Part shown: positions 1-6,529 of the stretch, in pieces
Layout: every line of letters starts with the position of its first letter
How positions within the stretch are numbered: the first letter of the stretch is position 1
Assembly (NCBI GenBank): GCA_023461115.1
Contig: JAEWOA010000146.1
Coordinates: 1 to 21,815, forward strand
Direction: 5' to 3'
Length of the DNA: 21,815 bases
DNA from: Actinomycetes bacterium
GTDB lineage: Bacteria; Actinomycetota; Actinomycetes; Actinomycetales; Cellulomonadaceae
The notes under the pieces: model-generated
What the model was told of the DNA's origin: nothing
What the model saw: only the letters and a program-made list of their open reading frames with translations
Databases searched by the model: none
Translations under genes and position numbers: made by a program

Positions 1-16
1 GTGGCAGCCTCGCGGG

Positions 17-415
17 ATGACGGAATCGCGACATCTCAGCGTCCACATCGCGCGGCCGCGGGCCGCGGTCTACGCCTTCGTCTCCGATCCGGCCAACCTG
101 CCGCGGTGGGCCCGTGGCCTCGGGAGCGAGGTCACGCGGGTGGGCGACGGCTGGTTCGTCGAGACGCCCGACGGCCGCGCGCAGATCCGGTTCGCCCCGC
201 AGAACGAGTTCGGCGTGCTCGACCACGACGTCGTGACGCCCTCGGGCGAGACGGTGCACGTGCCGCTGCGCGCGCTCGACGACGACGGCGGCACCGAGCT
301 GGTGTTCACGTTGCGCCGGGCGCCCGGCATGACCGACGACGAGCTCGAACGGGACGCCGCCCTGGTGACCAGCGACCTCGCGTGCGTGAAGTCGCTCCTG
401 GAGGCCGAGCGGTAG
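17..415 (+). CDS. SRPBCC (START/polyketide cyclase-like) family protein
   Basis: The 132-residue product has the SRPBCC helix-grip pattern: a first strand (HLSVHIARP), then 'AAVYAFVSDPANLPRWARGL', which matches the usual 'vydfvsdpenlprWa.gl' segment, then alternating strands and a long C-terminal helix (residues about 110-130). Such proteins bind hydrophobic ligands or act as cyclases or transporters, and the substrate cannot be read from sequence. It is cytoplasmic, with no signal peptide. The ATG lies 16 nt from the window edge, so upstream signals cannot be judged and an operon partner may lie outside. A methyltransferase follows after 43 nt on the same strand. Family assignment is fairly secure; function is unknown. 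Confidence 0.8.
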   Translation: MTESRHLSVHIARPRAAVYAFVSDPANLPRWARGLGSEVTRVGDGWFVETPDGRAQIRFAPQNEFGVLDHDVVTPSGETVHVPLRALDDDGGTELVFTLRRAPGMTDDELERDAALVTSDLACVKSLLEAER

Positions 416-458
416 CGGCGGCTCGGAAAGGCGTTGTCGGCGCCGACGAGCCCGGCGC

Positions 459-1256
459 ATGCTCGTCGGCGTGACAAGCAGCGACCTCTGGGACGAGGCG
501 ACAGCGCAGGCATTCGACGACGGCGGGCCGATGTTCGCGCCCGAGACGGTCGACCCCGCGGTCGACTTCCTCGCGCGCCTTGCGGGCGAGGGTCCAGCGC
601 TCGAATTCGCCATCGGGACGGGCCGGATCGCGGTCCCGCTGCTGGCCCGCGGCGTGCCGGTCTCGGGGATCGAGCTGTCGCAGCCCATGGTCGACCGGCT
701 GCGCGAGAAGGCCCCGGAGCGCGGCCTGCCCGTGGTCGTCGGCGACATGGCGACCGCCACGGTCCCCGGCGAGTTCGCGCTGGTGTACGTGGTGTGGAAC
801 AGCATCAGCAACCTACGCACGCAGGACGAGCAGGTGCGCTGCTTCGCCAACGCGGCCCGGCACCTGGCGCCGGGCGGCCGCTTCGTCGTCGAGCTCTGGG
901 TGCCGCAACTGCGCCGCTTCCCGCCCGGGCAGACGGCCGTCCCGTTCGAGGTCTCCGACGAGCACCTCGGCTTCGACACCCTGGACCTCGCGACCCAACA
1001 GGGCACCTCGCACCACTACCACCGCCGCGACGACGGCAGCGTCACCTACGGCGCCAGCAACTTCCGCTACATCTGGCCAGCCGAGTGCGACCTCATGGCG
1101 CGGCTGGCCGGGCTCGAGCTGGAGCAGCGGACGGCCGACTGGGCGGGCGCGCCGTTCACGTCCGACAGCGAGAACCACATCTCGGTGTGGCGCAAACCGG
1201 ATCACGCCGTCGTCGGGCGCAGAACCGCGAGACGAGCGCACGACGAGACTCCGTGA
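459..1256 (+). CDS. class I SAM-dependent methyltransferase
   Basis: The 265-residue product has a Rossmann-type methyltransferase core: motif I at about residues 47-58 (ALEFAIGTGRIA), the acidic post-I residue E72 (SGIELS), D96 in VVVGDMA for adenine contact, and a motif III region around 'LAPGGRFVVELW'. It resembles the small-molecule methyltransferases of actinobacteria that begin with 'LWD..tAq.FD'. The substrate is unknown. I chose the ATG; an in-frame GTG at 471 (starting TSSDLWDE) is an alternative, and neither has a clear Shine-Dalgarno. The stop codon overlaps the GTG of the next gene (GTGA), suggesting translational coupling to the S66 peptidase. Confidence 0.82.
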   Translation: MLVGVTSSDLWDEATAQAFDDGGPMFAPETVDPAVDFLARLAGEGPALEFAIGTGRIAVPLLARGVPVSGIELSQPMVDRLREKAPERGLPVVVGDMATATVPGEFALVYVVWNSISNLRTQDEQVRCFANAARHLAPGGRFVVELWVPQLRRFPPGQTAVPFEVSDEHLGFDTLDLATQQGTSHHYHRRDDGSVTYGASNFRYIWPAECDLMARLAGLELEQRTADWAGAPFTSDSENHISVWRKPDHAVVGRRTARRAHDETP

Positions 1257-2299
1257 CCGCGGCCGCTCGTCCGGGGCAGGATGCTCGGGTGCTCAGGTTC
1301 CCCGGCCCGCTCGTGCGGGGCGATCGCATCGGCGTCACGTCCCCGTCGGCCGGCGTCGAGGGGAGCGAGGCGGAGCGCATCGAGTTCTGCGTGGGCTGGC
1401 TGCGGGCCGCCGGGTTCGACGTCGTCGTCGGGGAGCTGATGTCCGGCGCATCCATCACGTCGGGACCTGCGGCGGCGCGCGCGGCCGAGCTCACCGCGAT
1501 GCTGTGCGACCCGACGATCAGGTGCGTCATCCCGCCCTGGGGTGGGGAGACGGCCGTGGATCTGCTGGATCTGCTCGACTGGGACGCGCTCGCCGCGGCT
1601 GAGCCCACGTGGCTCGTCGGCTACTCCGACCTCTCGACGATCCTGGTCCCGATCACGACGCGGCTGGGCTGGGCGACGGTGCACGGCGACAACCTCGCCG
1701 ACACCCCGTACGCAGTGCCCGACGGCCTGACGGGCTGGCTGGACCTGGTGAGCGGGCCGGGCCCGCACCGGCAGCGGAGCTCCGGCCTGATCGCCGACTG
1801 GTGGGCCTTCGAGGAGGACCCGCACGCGACCCAGTGGAAGGCGGCCGGGACTGGCGCGTGGACACTGCACGGCGCGGACACCCTCCACGCGACCGGGCGG
1901 CTGATCGGCGGGTGCGTGGAGACGCTAGGACCGATCGCGGGCACCCCCTTCGGCGACGTCCGGGCGTTCGGACGCGCGCACGCCGACGAGGGCGTGATCG
2001 TCTACCTCGAGGCCGCGGGCGACGACGCCGCGACGATCTGCCGTCACCTGCACGGCCTGCGCCTGGCGGGCTGGTTCGACGACGCACGGGCGGTCCTGAT
2101 CGGCCGCACGCGAGCGCCCGACCACCCGAAGCTCACGCAACGGGACGCGGTCCTGGACGCGCTCGGCCGGCTCGGCATCCCCCTCGTCTTCGACCTGGAG
2201 ATCGGCCACGTCCCACCGCACCTCCCGCTGGTCAACGGAGCGCTCGCGACCGTGACCGTCGACGGCCCGACCTTGGAGATCAGCCAACACCTCTCCTGA
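1253..2299 (+). CDS. S66 family peptidase (LD-carboxypeptidase / MccF-like)
   Basis: The 348-residue product carries the S66 Ser-Glu-His triad layout: nucleophile S125 in 'VGYSDLST', probable E253 in 'VIVYLEAAG', and H319 in 'EIGHVPPHLPLVNG'. The spacing E253-H319 (66 residues) is close to that in LdcA. It begins with the family's 'GDRIGVTSPS' strand, and 'IPPWGGE' stands where LdcA has its glycine-rich turn. S66 enzymes cleave L,D-peptide bonds in murein tetrapeptides, or amide bonds in microcin C-like toxins; the MccF branch usually lacks a signal peptide, as here. The GTG start overlaps the methyltransferase stop by 4 nt, and a second GTG at 1289 is possible. An open frame extends far upstream of this start, but that part is the shadow of the methyltransferase. 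Family assignment is strong; LdcA versus MccF is not resolved. Confidence 0.88.
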   Translation: MTAAARPGQDARVLRFPGPLVRGDRIGVTSPSAGVEGSEAERIEFCVGWLRAAGFDVVVGELMSGASITSGPAAARAAELTAMLCDPTIRCVIPPWGGETAVDLLDLLDWDALAAAEPTWLVGYSDLSTILVPITTRLGWATVHGDNLADTPYAVPDGLTGWLDLVSGPGPHRQRSSGLIADWWAFEEDPHATQWKAAGTGAWTLHGADTLHATGRLIGGCVETLGPIAGTPFGDVRAFGRAHADEGVIVYLEAAGDDAATICRHLHGLRLAGWFDDARAVLIGRTRAPDHPKLTQRDAVLDALGRLGIPLVFDLEIGHVPPHLPLVNGALATVTVDGPTLEISQHLS

Positions 2300-2314
2300 C
2301 GAGCAGCGCGCCCG

Positions 2315-2971
2315 TCACGCGACGGACGGCACCGGTGTGGGTGTGCGCATCGGGCGTGCGGCGATGTGCCCCTGGTGGGCGACGTCCTGGGCGAGGTCGA
2401 CGAGCCGTGGGGCGCCGTCGGGCTCGATCTGGACGGTCGAGACGGACGCGTTGGGCAGCGGCACGAGGCCGACGTCGTCGACGGTGGCGAGGTAGGCGCC
2501 GAGCGCCAGCCCGTGCCCGACGACCAGGACGTTGCCGTCCGGGTGCGCCGCGGCGATGCGGGCGAACACGTCGCGGGTCCGGCCCATGAAGTCGGCCCCC
2601 GACTCGCCGCCCGGCAGGCCGGGGTGCCGCCCGGCGAGGACCTCGGTGACGAGCTCGGGCCAGGCGACGACCTCGTCAAGCGCGCTCTCCGGCCTGCGCT
2701 CGTACTCGCCGAACGCGTACTCGAGCAGCCCGGGGTCGGTGCGCAGCGGGACGTCGGGGTGGTGGCGCAACAGCTCGACGGCGGTGGTGACCGCACGGCC
2801 GGACGGCGAGCACCACGCGGCGGTGAACGGGGTGGCGGCCAGGAACTGCGCGGTGGTGCGCACTCCGGCGCGGCCGTCGCGCGTCAGAGGCGAGTCGCAG
2901 CGTCCCTGCAGGACGCGGCGGGCGTTGAAGTGGGTGCGCCCGTGCCGGACGAGCGTCAGCGTGAGGGTCAT
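2315..2971 (-). CDS. histidine phosphatase family protein (phosphoglycerate mutase-like)
   Basis: The 218-residue product has the phosphohistidine signature 'LVRHGRT' (H10) near its N-terminus, an acidic loop 'LLEYAFGEYE' (E84 or E90 as proton donor), and the second catalytic histidine H153 in 'VLVVGHGLALG'. These mark the histidine phosphatase superfamily branch that includes phosphoglycerate mutase-like and broad phosphatases. The substrate is not predictable. It converges with the S66 gene, with 15 nt between stops. I chose the ATG directly before TLTLTLVRHG because the family starts just before the RHG motif; the open frame upstream runs over the arsC end. A possible -10 (TAGCGT, minus strand at 3003-3008) precedes it. 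Confidence 0.9.
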   Translation of the reverse strand: MTLTLTLVRHGRTHFNARRVLQGRCDSPLTRDGRAGVRTTAQFLAATPFTAAWCSPSGRAVTTAVELLRHHPDVPLRTDPGLLEYAFGEYERRPESALDEVVAWPELVTEVLAGRHPGLPGGESGADFMGRTRDVFARIAAAHPDGNVLVVGHGLALGAYLATVDDVGLVPLPNASVSTVQIEPDGAPRLVDLAQDVAHQGHIAARPMRTPTPVPSVA

Positions 2972-3069
2972 CGGTGCCCTGCTCTCTCTAGTAGTCGAGG
3001 CGACGCTAGGAGCGCGTGGTTGCTGTCCGGCGACCGGCAGGTGACATGTCGATGACTTCGCGACGATGG

Positions 3070-3474
3070 TTATCCGTGGTCCAGCGACGCGAGCAGCTGT
3101 TCGACGCGCCCGCGGATCGTGTCCCGGATTGGCCGGACGTCCTCGATGCCGAGCCCGGCGGGGTCGTCGAGCACCCAGTCCTCGTAGCGCTTGCCGGGGT
3201 AGTACGGGCAGACGTCGCCACAACCCATGGTGACCACCACGTCGCTGGCCTCGACCGCGGCGGTCGTCAACACCTTGGGACGCTCAGCGGTGAGGTCGAT
3301 GCCCACCTCGGCCATCGCGGCGACTGCGACGGGGTTGACCTGGCCGGCCGGAAGCGAGCCCGCCGAGCGCACCTCGACGGCGCCCGCGCTCAGTGCCGAG
3401 AGGAAGCCCGCGGCCATCTGCGACCGGCCCGCGTTGTGCACGCAGACGAACAGGACACTCGGCCGGGCGCCCAT
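3070..3474 (-). CDS. arsC: arsenate reductase, low-MW tyrosine phosphatase fold (mycothiol/thioredoxin type)
   Basis: The 134-residue product reduces arsenate to arsenite in the cytoplasm. Residues 11-17 form the CX5R phosphatase loop (C11 VHNAG R17), followed by SQMA, typical of LMW-PTP-type arsenate reductases. Two further cysteines, C85 and C89 in 'MGCGDVCPYYPG', match the redox cysteine region, and the acid loop 'LDDP' is at 102-105. In actinobacteria this class commonly uses mycothiol/mycoredoxin, an inference here. The ATG shares one base with the arsM stop (TGATG), so the two are translated from one message. Being downstream of arsM, it is likely under the same ArsR control. A protein tyrosine phosphatase role is less likely given the context. 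Confidence 0.92.
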   Translation of the reverse strand: MGARPSVLFVCVHNAGRSQMAAGFLSALSAGAVEVRSAGSLPAGQVNPVAVAAMAEVGIDLTAERPKVLTTAAVEASDVVVTMGCGDVCPYYPGKRYEDWVLDDPAGLGIEDVRPIRDTIRGRVEQLLASLDHG

Positions 3475-4232
3475 CACGCCACCCCGGGCTTGGTGGCACG
3501 CACGATCGCGGAGTGCATGCCGTCGGCGACCGGGTGTGTGAACTGCACACTCGCGTCGACGAATCCCGCGTCCGCCAGGTGCCGCAGGTACTCGCCGCGG
3601 GAGAGGGCGCCCGCGATGCAGCCCACGTAGCTGCCCCGCTCGGCACGCTGTTCGGCGTCGAGGCGGTCCTCGGCCACCACGTCGGAGATCCCGAGCCGCC
3701 CACCGCGGGCGAGCACCCGGAACGCCTCGGCCAGGACGCGAGGCTTGTCGGGCGACAGGTTGACGACGCAGTTGGAGATCACGACGTCGACGCTCTCGTC
3801 GGGCAGCGGCAGGTCCTCGATGACGCCGAGGTGGAAGGCGACGTTGGTGGCGTCGGCGTCGGCCGCGTTGGAGCGCGCGAGCTCCACCATCTCGTCGGTC
3901 ATGTCGACGCCGTGGACGAAGCCGCCGGGGCCGACGCGGCGCGCGGACAGCAGCACGTCGATGCCGCCGCCCGAGCCAAGGTCCAGCACGCGCTCCCCTG
4001 CGCGCAGGTCCGCTACCGCCAGCGGGTTCCCGCAGCCCAGGGAGAGGTCGGCGGCGCGCGCCGGCAGCCCCGTGAGGTCGCTCGCGTCGTAGAGGCCGGC
4101 CCCGAAGGTCGGCGGCCCGTCCGGCGCGCAGCCGCCGCAGCAGCACGAGCCGGCCTCGGAGGTGGCGGTGGCGGTGGCGGCGTACCGCTGCCGCACCTGC
4201 TCTCGGACGTCATCCACGGCGAACGCTCCCAT
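3474..4232 (-). CDS. arsM: arsenite S-adenosylmethionine methyltransferase
   Basis: The 252-residue product methylates As(III) using SAM. It shows 'LGCGNP' (C67) directly before motif I 'VLDLGSGGGID' (82-92), then 'ISNCVVNLSPDK' (C155) and 'SYVGCIAGA' (C205), the spaced cysteines and flanking sequence diagnostic of ArsM. An extra cysteine cluster C30, C31, C32 and C35 (SCCCGGC) lies near the N-terminus. I chose the ATG giving MGAFAVDDVREQVRQRYA, which fits family N-termini; the open frame extends upstream through the promoter. It heads an arsM-arsC unit divergent from arsR, and one ArsR-type dyad begins 2 bp upstream of its start codon. No arsenite efflux gene (ACR3/ArsB) is present in the window. 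Confidence 0.93.
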   Translation of the reverse strand: MGAFAVDDVREQVRQRYAATATATSEAGSCCCGGCAPDGPPTFGAGLYDASDLTGLPARAADLSLGCGNPLAVADLRAGERVLDLGSGGGIDVLLSARRVGPGGFVHGVDMTDEMVELARSNAADADATNVAFHLGVIEDLPLPDESVDVVISNCVVNLSPDKPRVLAEAFRVLARGGRLGISDVVAEDRLDAEQRAERGSYVGCIAGALSRGEYLRHLADAGFVDASVQFTHPVADGMHSAIVRATKPGVA

Positions 4233-4319
4233 CCATCGAAGTTGGTCGATGCATCGTGCGCCCGCTGCCATGGTGCTGTCAACATCGACAAGCATCGATG
4301 CCTGAGTCAGGATGGGCCG
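4233..4319. promoter_or_regulatory. divergent arsM/arsR promoter region with two ArsR-type operators
   Basis: Two 18-bp dyads with identical arms CATCGA-N6-TCGATG occur at 4234-4251 and 4283-4300, 49 bp apart. For arsR (plus strand), TCGACA (4285-4290), a 17-nt spacer and CAGGAT (4308-4313) sit 6 nt before the ATG, so the transcript is probably leaderless. For arsM (minus strand), TTGACA (complement of 4277-4282) with an 18-nt spacer and CACGAT (complement of 4253-4258) is the best promoter. One dyad covers the arsR -35 and spacer; the other covers the expected arsM transcription start and the start-codon approach. The dyads are seen directly; repressor identity is inferred from position. Confidence 0.75.
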
Positions 4320-4688
4320 ATGACCACGACCACCGCGCGACGAGAGCTGCCGCTGGCGCCGGACGGCGCGGCCTGCTGCGGAACCAGCGTCACCCCGCGC
4401 CTCGACGAGGATGCGGCCGCCGAGCTCGGCGCGCGGCTCAAGGCCCTGGCCGACCCGACGAGGCTCCGGCTCCTCTCGATCATCGCCGCGCACCCCGGCG
4501 CCGAGGCGTGCGTGTGCGACCTGACGGATCCCGTGGGCCTGGCACAACCCACGGTCTCCCACCACCTCAAGATCCTGGTGGACGCGGGCATGCTCACCCG
4601 CGAGAAGCGCGGCGTGTGGGCGTACTACCGACTGGCTCCTGGATCGCTCGCGCAGGCCTCGCGCGACCTGGCGGCCCTCGCTCCCTGA
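4320..4688 (+). CDS. arsR: ArsR/SmtB family arsenite-responsive repressor
   Basis: The 122-residue product is a winged-helix repressor: 'LKALADPTRLRLLSIIAAH' (41-58), recognition helix region 'LAQPTVSHHLKILVDAGML', and wing 'REKRGVWAYYRL'. Candidate As(III) ligands are the adjacent C19-C20 near the N-terminus, as in the Corynebacterium type, and C64/C66 in 'EACVCDLTD', as in the E. coli type. It thus carries cysteines of both known site designs, and which are used cannot be told. It is transcribed away from arsM-arsC and presumably represses both directions through the two dyads in the shared region. The ATG follows a -10-like CAGGAT by 6 nt with no Shine-Dalgarno, consistent with leaderless translation. 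Confidence 0.92.
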   Translation: MTTTTARRELPLAPDGAACCGTSVTPRLDEDAAAELGARLKALADPTRLRLLSIIAAHPGAEACVCDLTDPVGLAQPTVSHHLKILVDAGMLTREKRGVWAYYRLAPGSLAQASRDLAALAP

Positions 4689-4739
4689 GCTGCGCGCGCC
4701 GACCGCCCGCCGGACTGGATCCGGGCGGCCGCACACCCC

Positions 4740-4774
4740 TTGACAAGTTTTATTGTCAATGCCACGTTGGGGTG
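4740..4774 (+). promoter_or_regulatory. promoter with perfect dyad TTGACAA-N6-TTGTCAA before HTH regulator
   Basis: A perfect 7-bp inverted repeat (4740-4746 and 4753-4759, 6-nt spacer) is unusually AT-rich for the region. Its left arm is itself a consensus -35 TTGACA (4740-4745). With a 17-nt spacer the -10 would be CACGTT (4763-4768), 6 nt before the ATG at 4775. A repressor bound here would occlude the -35, consistent with autoregulation by the next gene. Confidence 0.7.
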
Positions 4775-5353
4775 ATGCAGGACGTCGAAGTCATCGAGGA
4801 CGCGGGGGCCGCGGCCGTCGCGCTCGACCCCGTCCGGGCCCGGCTGCTCCGTGAGCTCGCCGTCCCGTCGTCGGCCGCGGGGCTCTCGTCCCGCGTCGGC
4901 ATCACACGCCAGAAGGTGAACTACCACCTCAAGGCGCTCGAGGCGCACGGGCTCGTCGAGCTGGCCGAGGAGCGCCGGCACGGCGGCATCACCGAGCGGG
5001 TGCTGCGGGCGTCGGCGGGCGCGTTCGTCGTCTCGCCCGCGGCCGTCACGGCGAGCGCGGCCGACCCCGACGCCAACGCGGACCACCTCTCAGCCGGGTA
5101 CCTCGTCGCGCTCGCGGGCCGGATCGTCCGCGAGGTGGGCGCCCTCGCGCGCCGTGCCGGCTCGTCGGGCAAGCGCCTGCCCACCCTGACGATCGACACC
5201 CAGATCGGCTTCCGCTCCGCGGCGGACCGCGCCGCATTCGCCGACGACCTCACCGCTGCGGTCCTCGACCTGGCCGCCAAGTACCACCACGACGACGGGC
5301 GCCCGCACCGGCTCGTCGTCGCCGCCCACCCACTACCGCAGGAGGAGCCATGA
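4775..5353 (+). CDS. ArsR-like winged-helix transcriptional regulator
   Basis: The 192-residue product has an N-terminal winged HTH at about residues 17-80: 'LDPVRARLLRELAVPSSAAGLSSRVGITRQKVNYHLKALEAHGLV' followed by a wing 'EERRHGGITERVLRAS'. The C-terminal half (about 90-190) lacks the cysteine metal sites of ArsR proper and may be a dimerisation or ligand domain. It overlaps the next gene, an AHSA1/SRPBCC protein, by 4 nt (ATGA); HTH-SRPBCC pairs are common in actinobacteria and the regulator probably controls the pair. It lies 86 nt after arsR on the same strand but has its own consensus promoter and dyad, so it is likely a separate unit. The inducer is unknown. Confidence 0.85.
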   Translation: MQDVEVIEDAGAAAVALDPVRARLLRELAVPSSAAGLSSRVGITRQKVNYHLKALEAHGLVELAEERRHGGITERVLRASAGAFVVSPAAVTASAADPDANADHLSAGYLVALAGRIVREVGALARRAGSSGKRLPTLTIDTQIGFRSAADRAAFADDLTAAVLDLAAKYHHDDGRPHRLVVAAHPLPQEEP

Positions 5354-6129
5354 CCACGACCACAGTCCCGTACCGCCTGGAGTTCAGCGTCGAGGTGCCC
5401 GGCACCCCCGAGCAGGTGTGGGCCGCCATCGCGACCGCCCGCGGCATGAGCGCCTGGTTCCTGCCCACCCAGATGGAGGAGCGGCTGGGCGGCGCCCTGC
5501 ACATCGACATGGGCGAGGGCATGGGCTCGGACGGCCACGTCACCGCGTGGGAGCCGCCCCACCGGTTGGAGTACCAGGAGGACTGGGCCTCGCTCATGGG
5601 CAAGGGGCCCGACGAGCTCAGCCCGCTGACCTCGGAGTTCATCGTCGAGGCGCAGTCGGGCGGCACGTGCGTGGTGCGGGTGACCAGCAGTGGGTTCGGC
5701 GTCGGCGCCGCGTGGGAGCAGGAGTGGTGGGACACCCTGGGCCCCGCCTGGCTGCCGGCCTTCGACACGCTGCGCGCCTACCTGGCGCACTTCCCGGGCC
5801 AACAGGCGACGCAGCTGGAGGCCAGCGCCCCGCACCCCGGGCAGCTCGCGGAGTTCTGGCCGGGGCTGCGCGACTCGCTCGGGCTCGGCGACGAGGGCGC
5901 GGCGGTCACCCTGCGGGACGCCCAGGGCGTCGTCGAGCGGGTCAACCCCCAGCAGACGCTCGTCCGCCTGACCGCCCCGGTGCCCGGGCTGCTCAACGTC
6001 TACGGGTGGGACGAGGAGAGCGGCGCGAGCGTCGGCGTCCGCGCGTTCCTGTTCTCGGCGGACGCGGAGGACTACGCGCGACGAGAAACGCCCGCGTGGC
6101 GGGCCTGGCTGCAGAGCCTGTCCGCCTGA
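5350..6129 (+). CDS. AHSA1-type SRPBCC domain protein
   Basis: The 259-residue product begins with a recognisable AHSA1/SRPBCC domain: 'LEFSVEVPGTPEQVWAAIATARGMSAWFLPTQME' (about 10-42), 'HIDMGEGMGSDGHVTAWEPPHRLEYQEDW', and a C-terminal helix ending near residue 150 ('WWDTLGPAWLPAFDTLRAYLAHFPG'). A second segment of about 100 residues (160-255) has strand and helix content that could be a degenerate second SRPBCC copy, so the protein is longer than the usual 140-160 residues. Role unknown; probably ligand binding. It is translationally coupled to the preceding regulator (ATGA overlap) and its stop lies 4 nt from the opposing gene's stop. Confidence 0.82.
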   Translation: MTTTTVPYRLEFSVEVPGTPEQVWAAIATARGMSAWFLPTQMEERLGGALHIDMGEGMGSDGHVTAWEPPHRLEYQEDWASLMGKGPDELSPLTSEFIVEAQSGGTCVVRVTSSGFGVGAAWEQEWWDTLGPAWLPAFDTLRAYLAHFPGQQATQLEASAPHPGQLAEFWPGLRDSLGLGDEGAAVTLRDAQGVVERVNPQQTLVRLTAPVPGLLNVYGWDEESGASVGVRAFLFSADAEDYARRETPAWRAWLQSLSA

Positions 6130-6133
6130 CGCG

Positions 6134-6529
6134 TCACCGACGAGGGGTGCGGACCACTCCCGTCCACTGGCTGACGGCCCGCAGGTCCCCCGCGTCGCCC
6201 GCGAGCGCGACCTCCACGGCCACCGGGCTCGCAAGCCCGCCCTCGAGCGGGACTTCGGCGAACGAGACCTCGAACTCGTCCGTGGCGCCCGCCGCGACGA
6301 CGAGCGCGTCGGCGGGCGCCTCGTCGAGCCCGGGCAGGCGGTAGACGAAGAACTCGCCCACGGGCACGGCCGACGACGAGAACCGCACGACGACCCCCGT
6401 GACCGCGAGCCGCGCCGGCTCGGCGCCGGAGTTGTGCACGCGGAACCGCCCGTGGCGCACCGCGGGCCAGCCTGGGTCGGTCGCGGTCTGCTCCACGTCG
6501 ATCCCCGTGGCCTGCACCCCGCTCGTCAT
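6134..6529 (-). CDS. hypothetical protein, partner of metallopeptidase-like gene
   Basis: The 131-residue product is not one I recognise. It is rich in alternating hydrophobic strands ('GRFRVHNSG', 'ARLAVTGVVVRFSS', 'EFFVYRLPG', 'DEFEVSFAEVPL', 'PVAVEVALAG'), suggesting an immunoglobulin-like or C2-like beta sandwich, and has no cysteines and no signal peptide. Its ATG overlaps the stop of the upstream metallopeptidase-like gene by 4 nt (ATGA), so the two are almost certainly co-translated and may act together: chaperone, inhibitor/immunity partner, or co-delivered protein. All three roles are guesses. Confidence 0.7.
   Translation of the reverse strand: MTSGVQATGIDVEQTATDPGWPAVRHGRFRVHNSGAEPARLAVTGVVVRFSSSAVPVGEFFVYRLPGLDEAPADALVVAAGATDEFEVSFAEVPLEGGLASPVAVEVALAGDAGDLRAVSQWTGVVRTPRR

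Noticed and set aside
434..1252. N-terminal extension of the S66 peptidase frame
   Set aside because: The extra 273 codons overlap the methyltransferase in another frame and are Arg-rich. The peptidase domain begins just after the GTG at 1253.
3393..4319. Long extension of the arsR frame across arsM
   Set aside because: It is antisense to arsM and crosses the operator region; the ArsR domain needs only the part from 4320.
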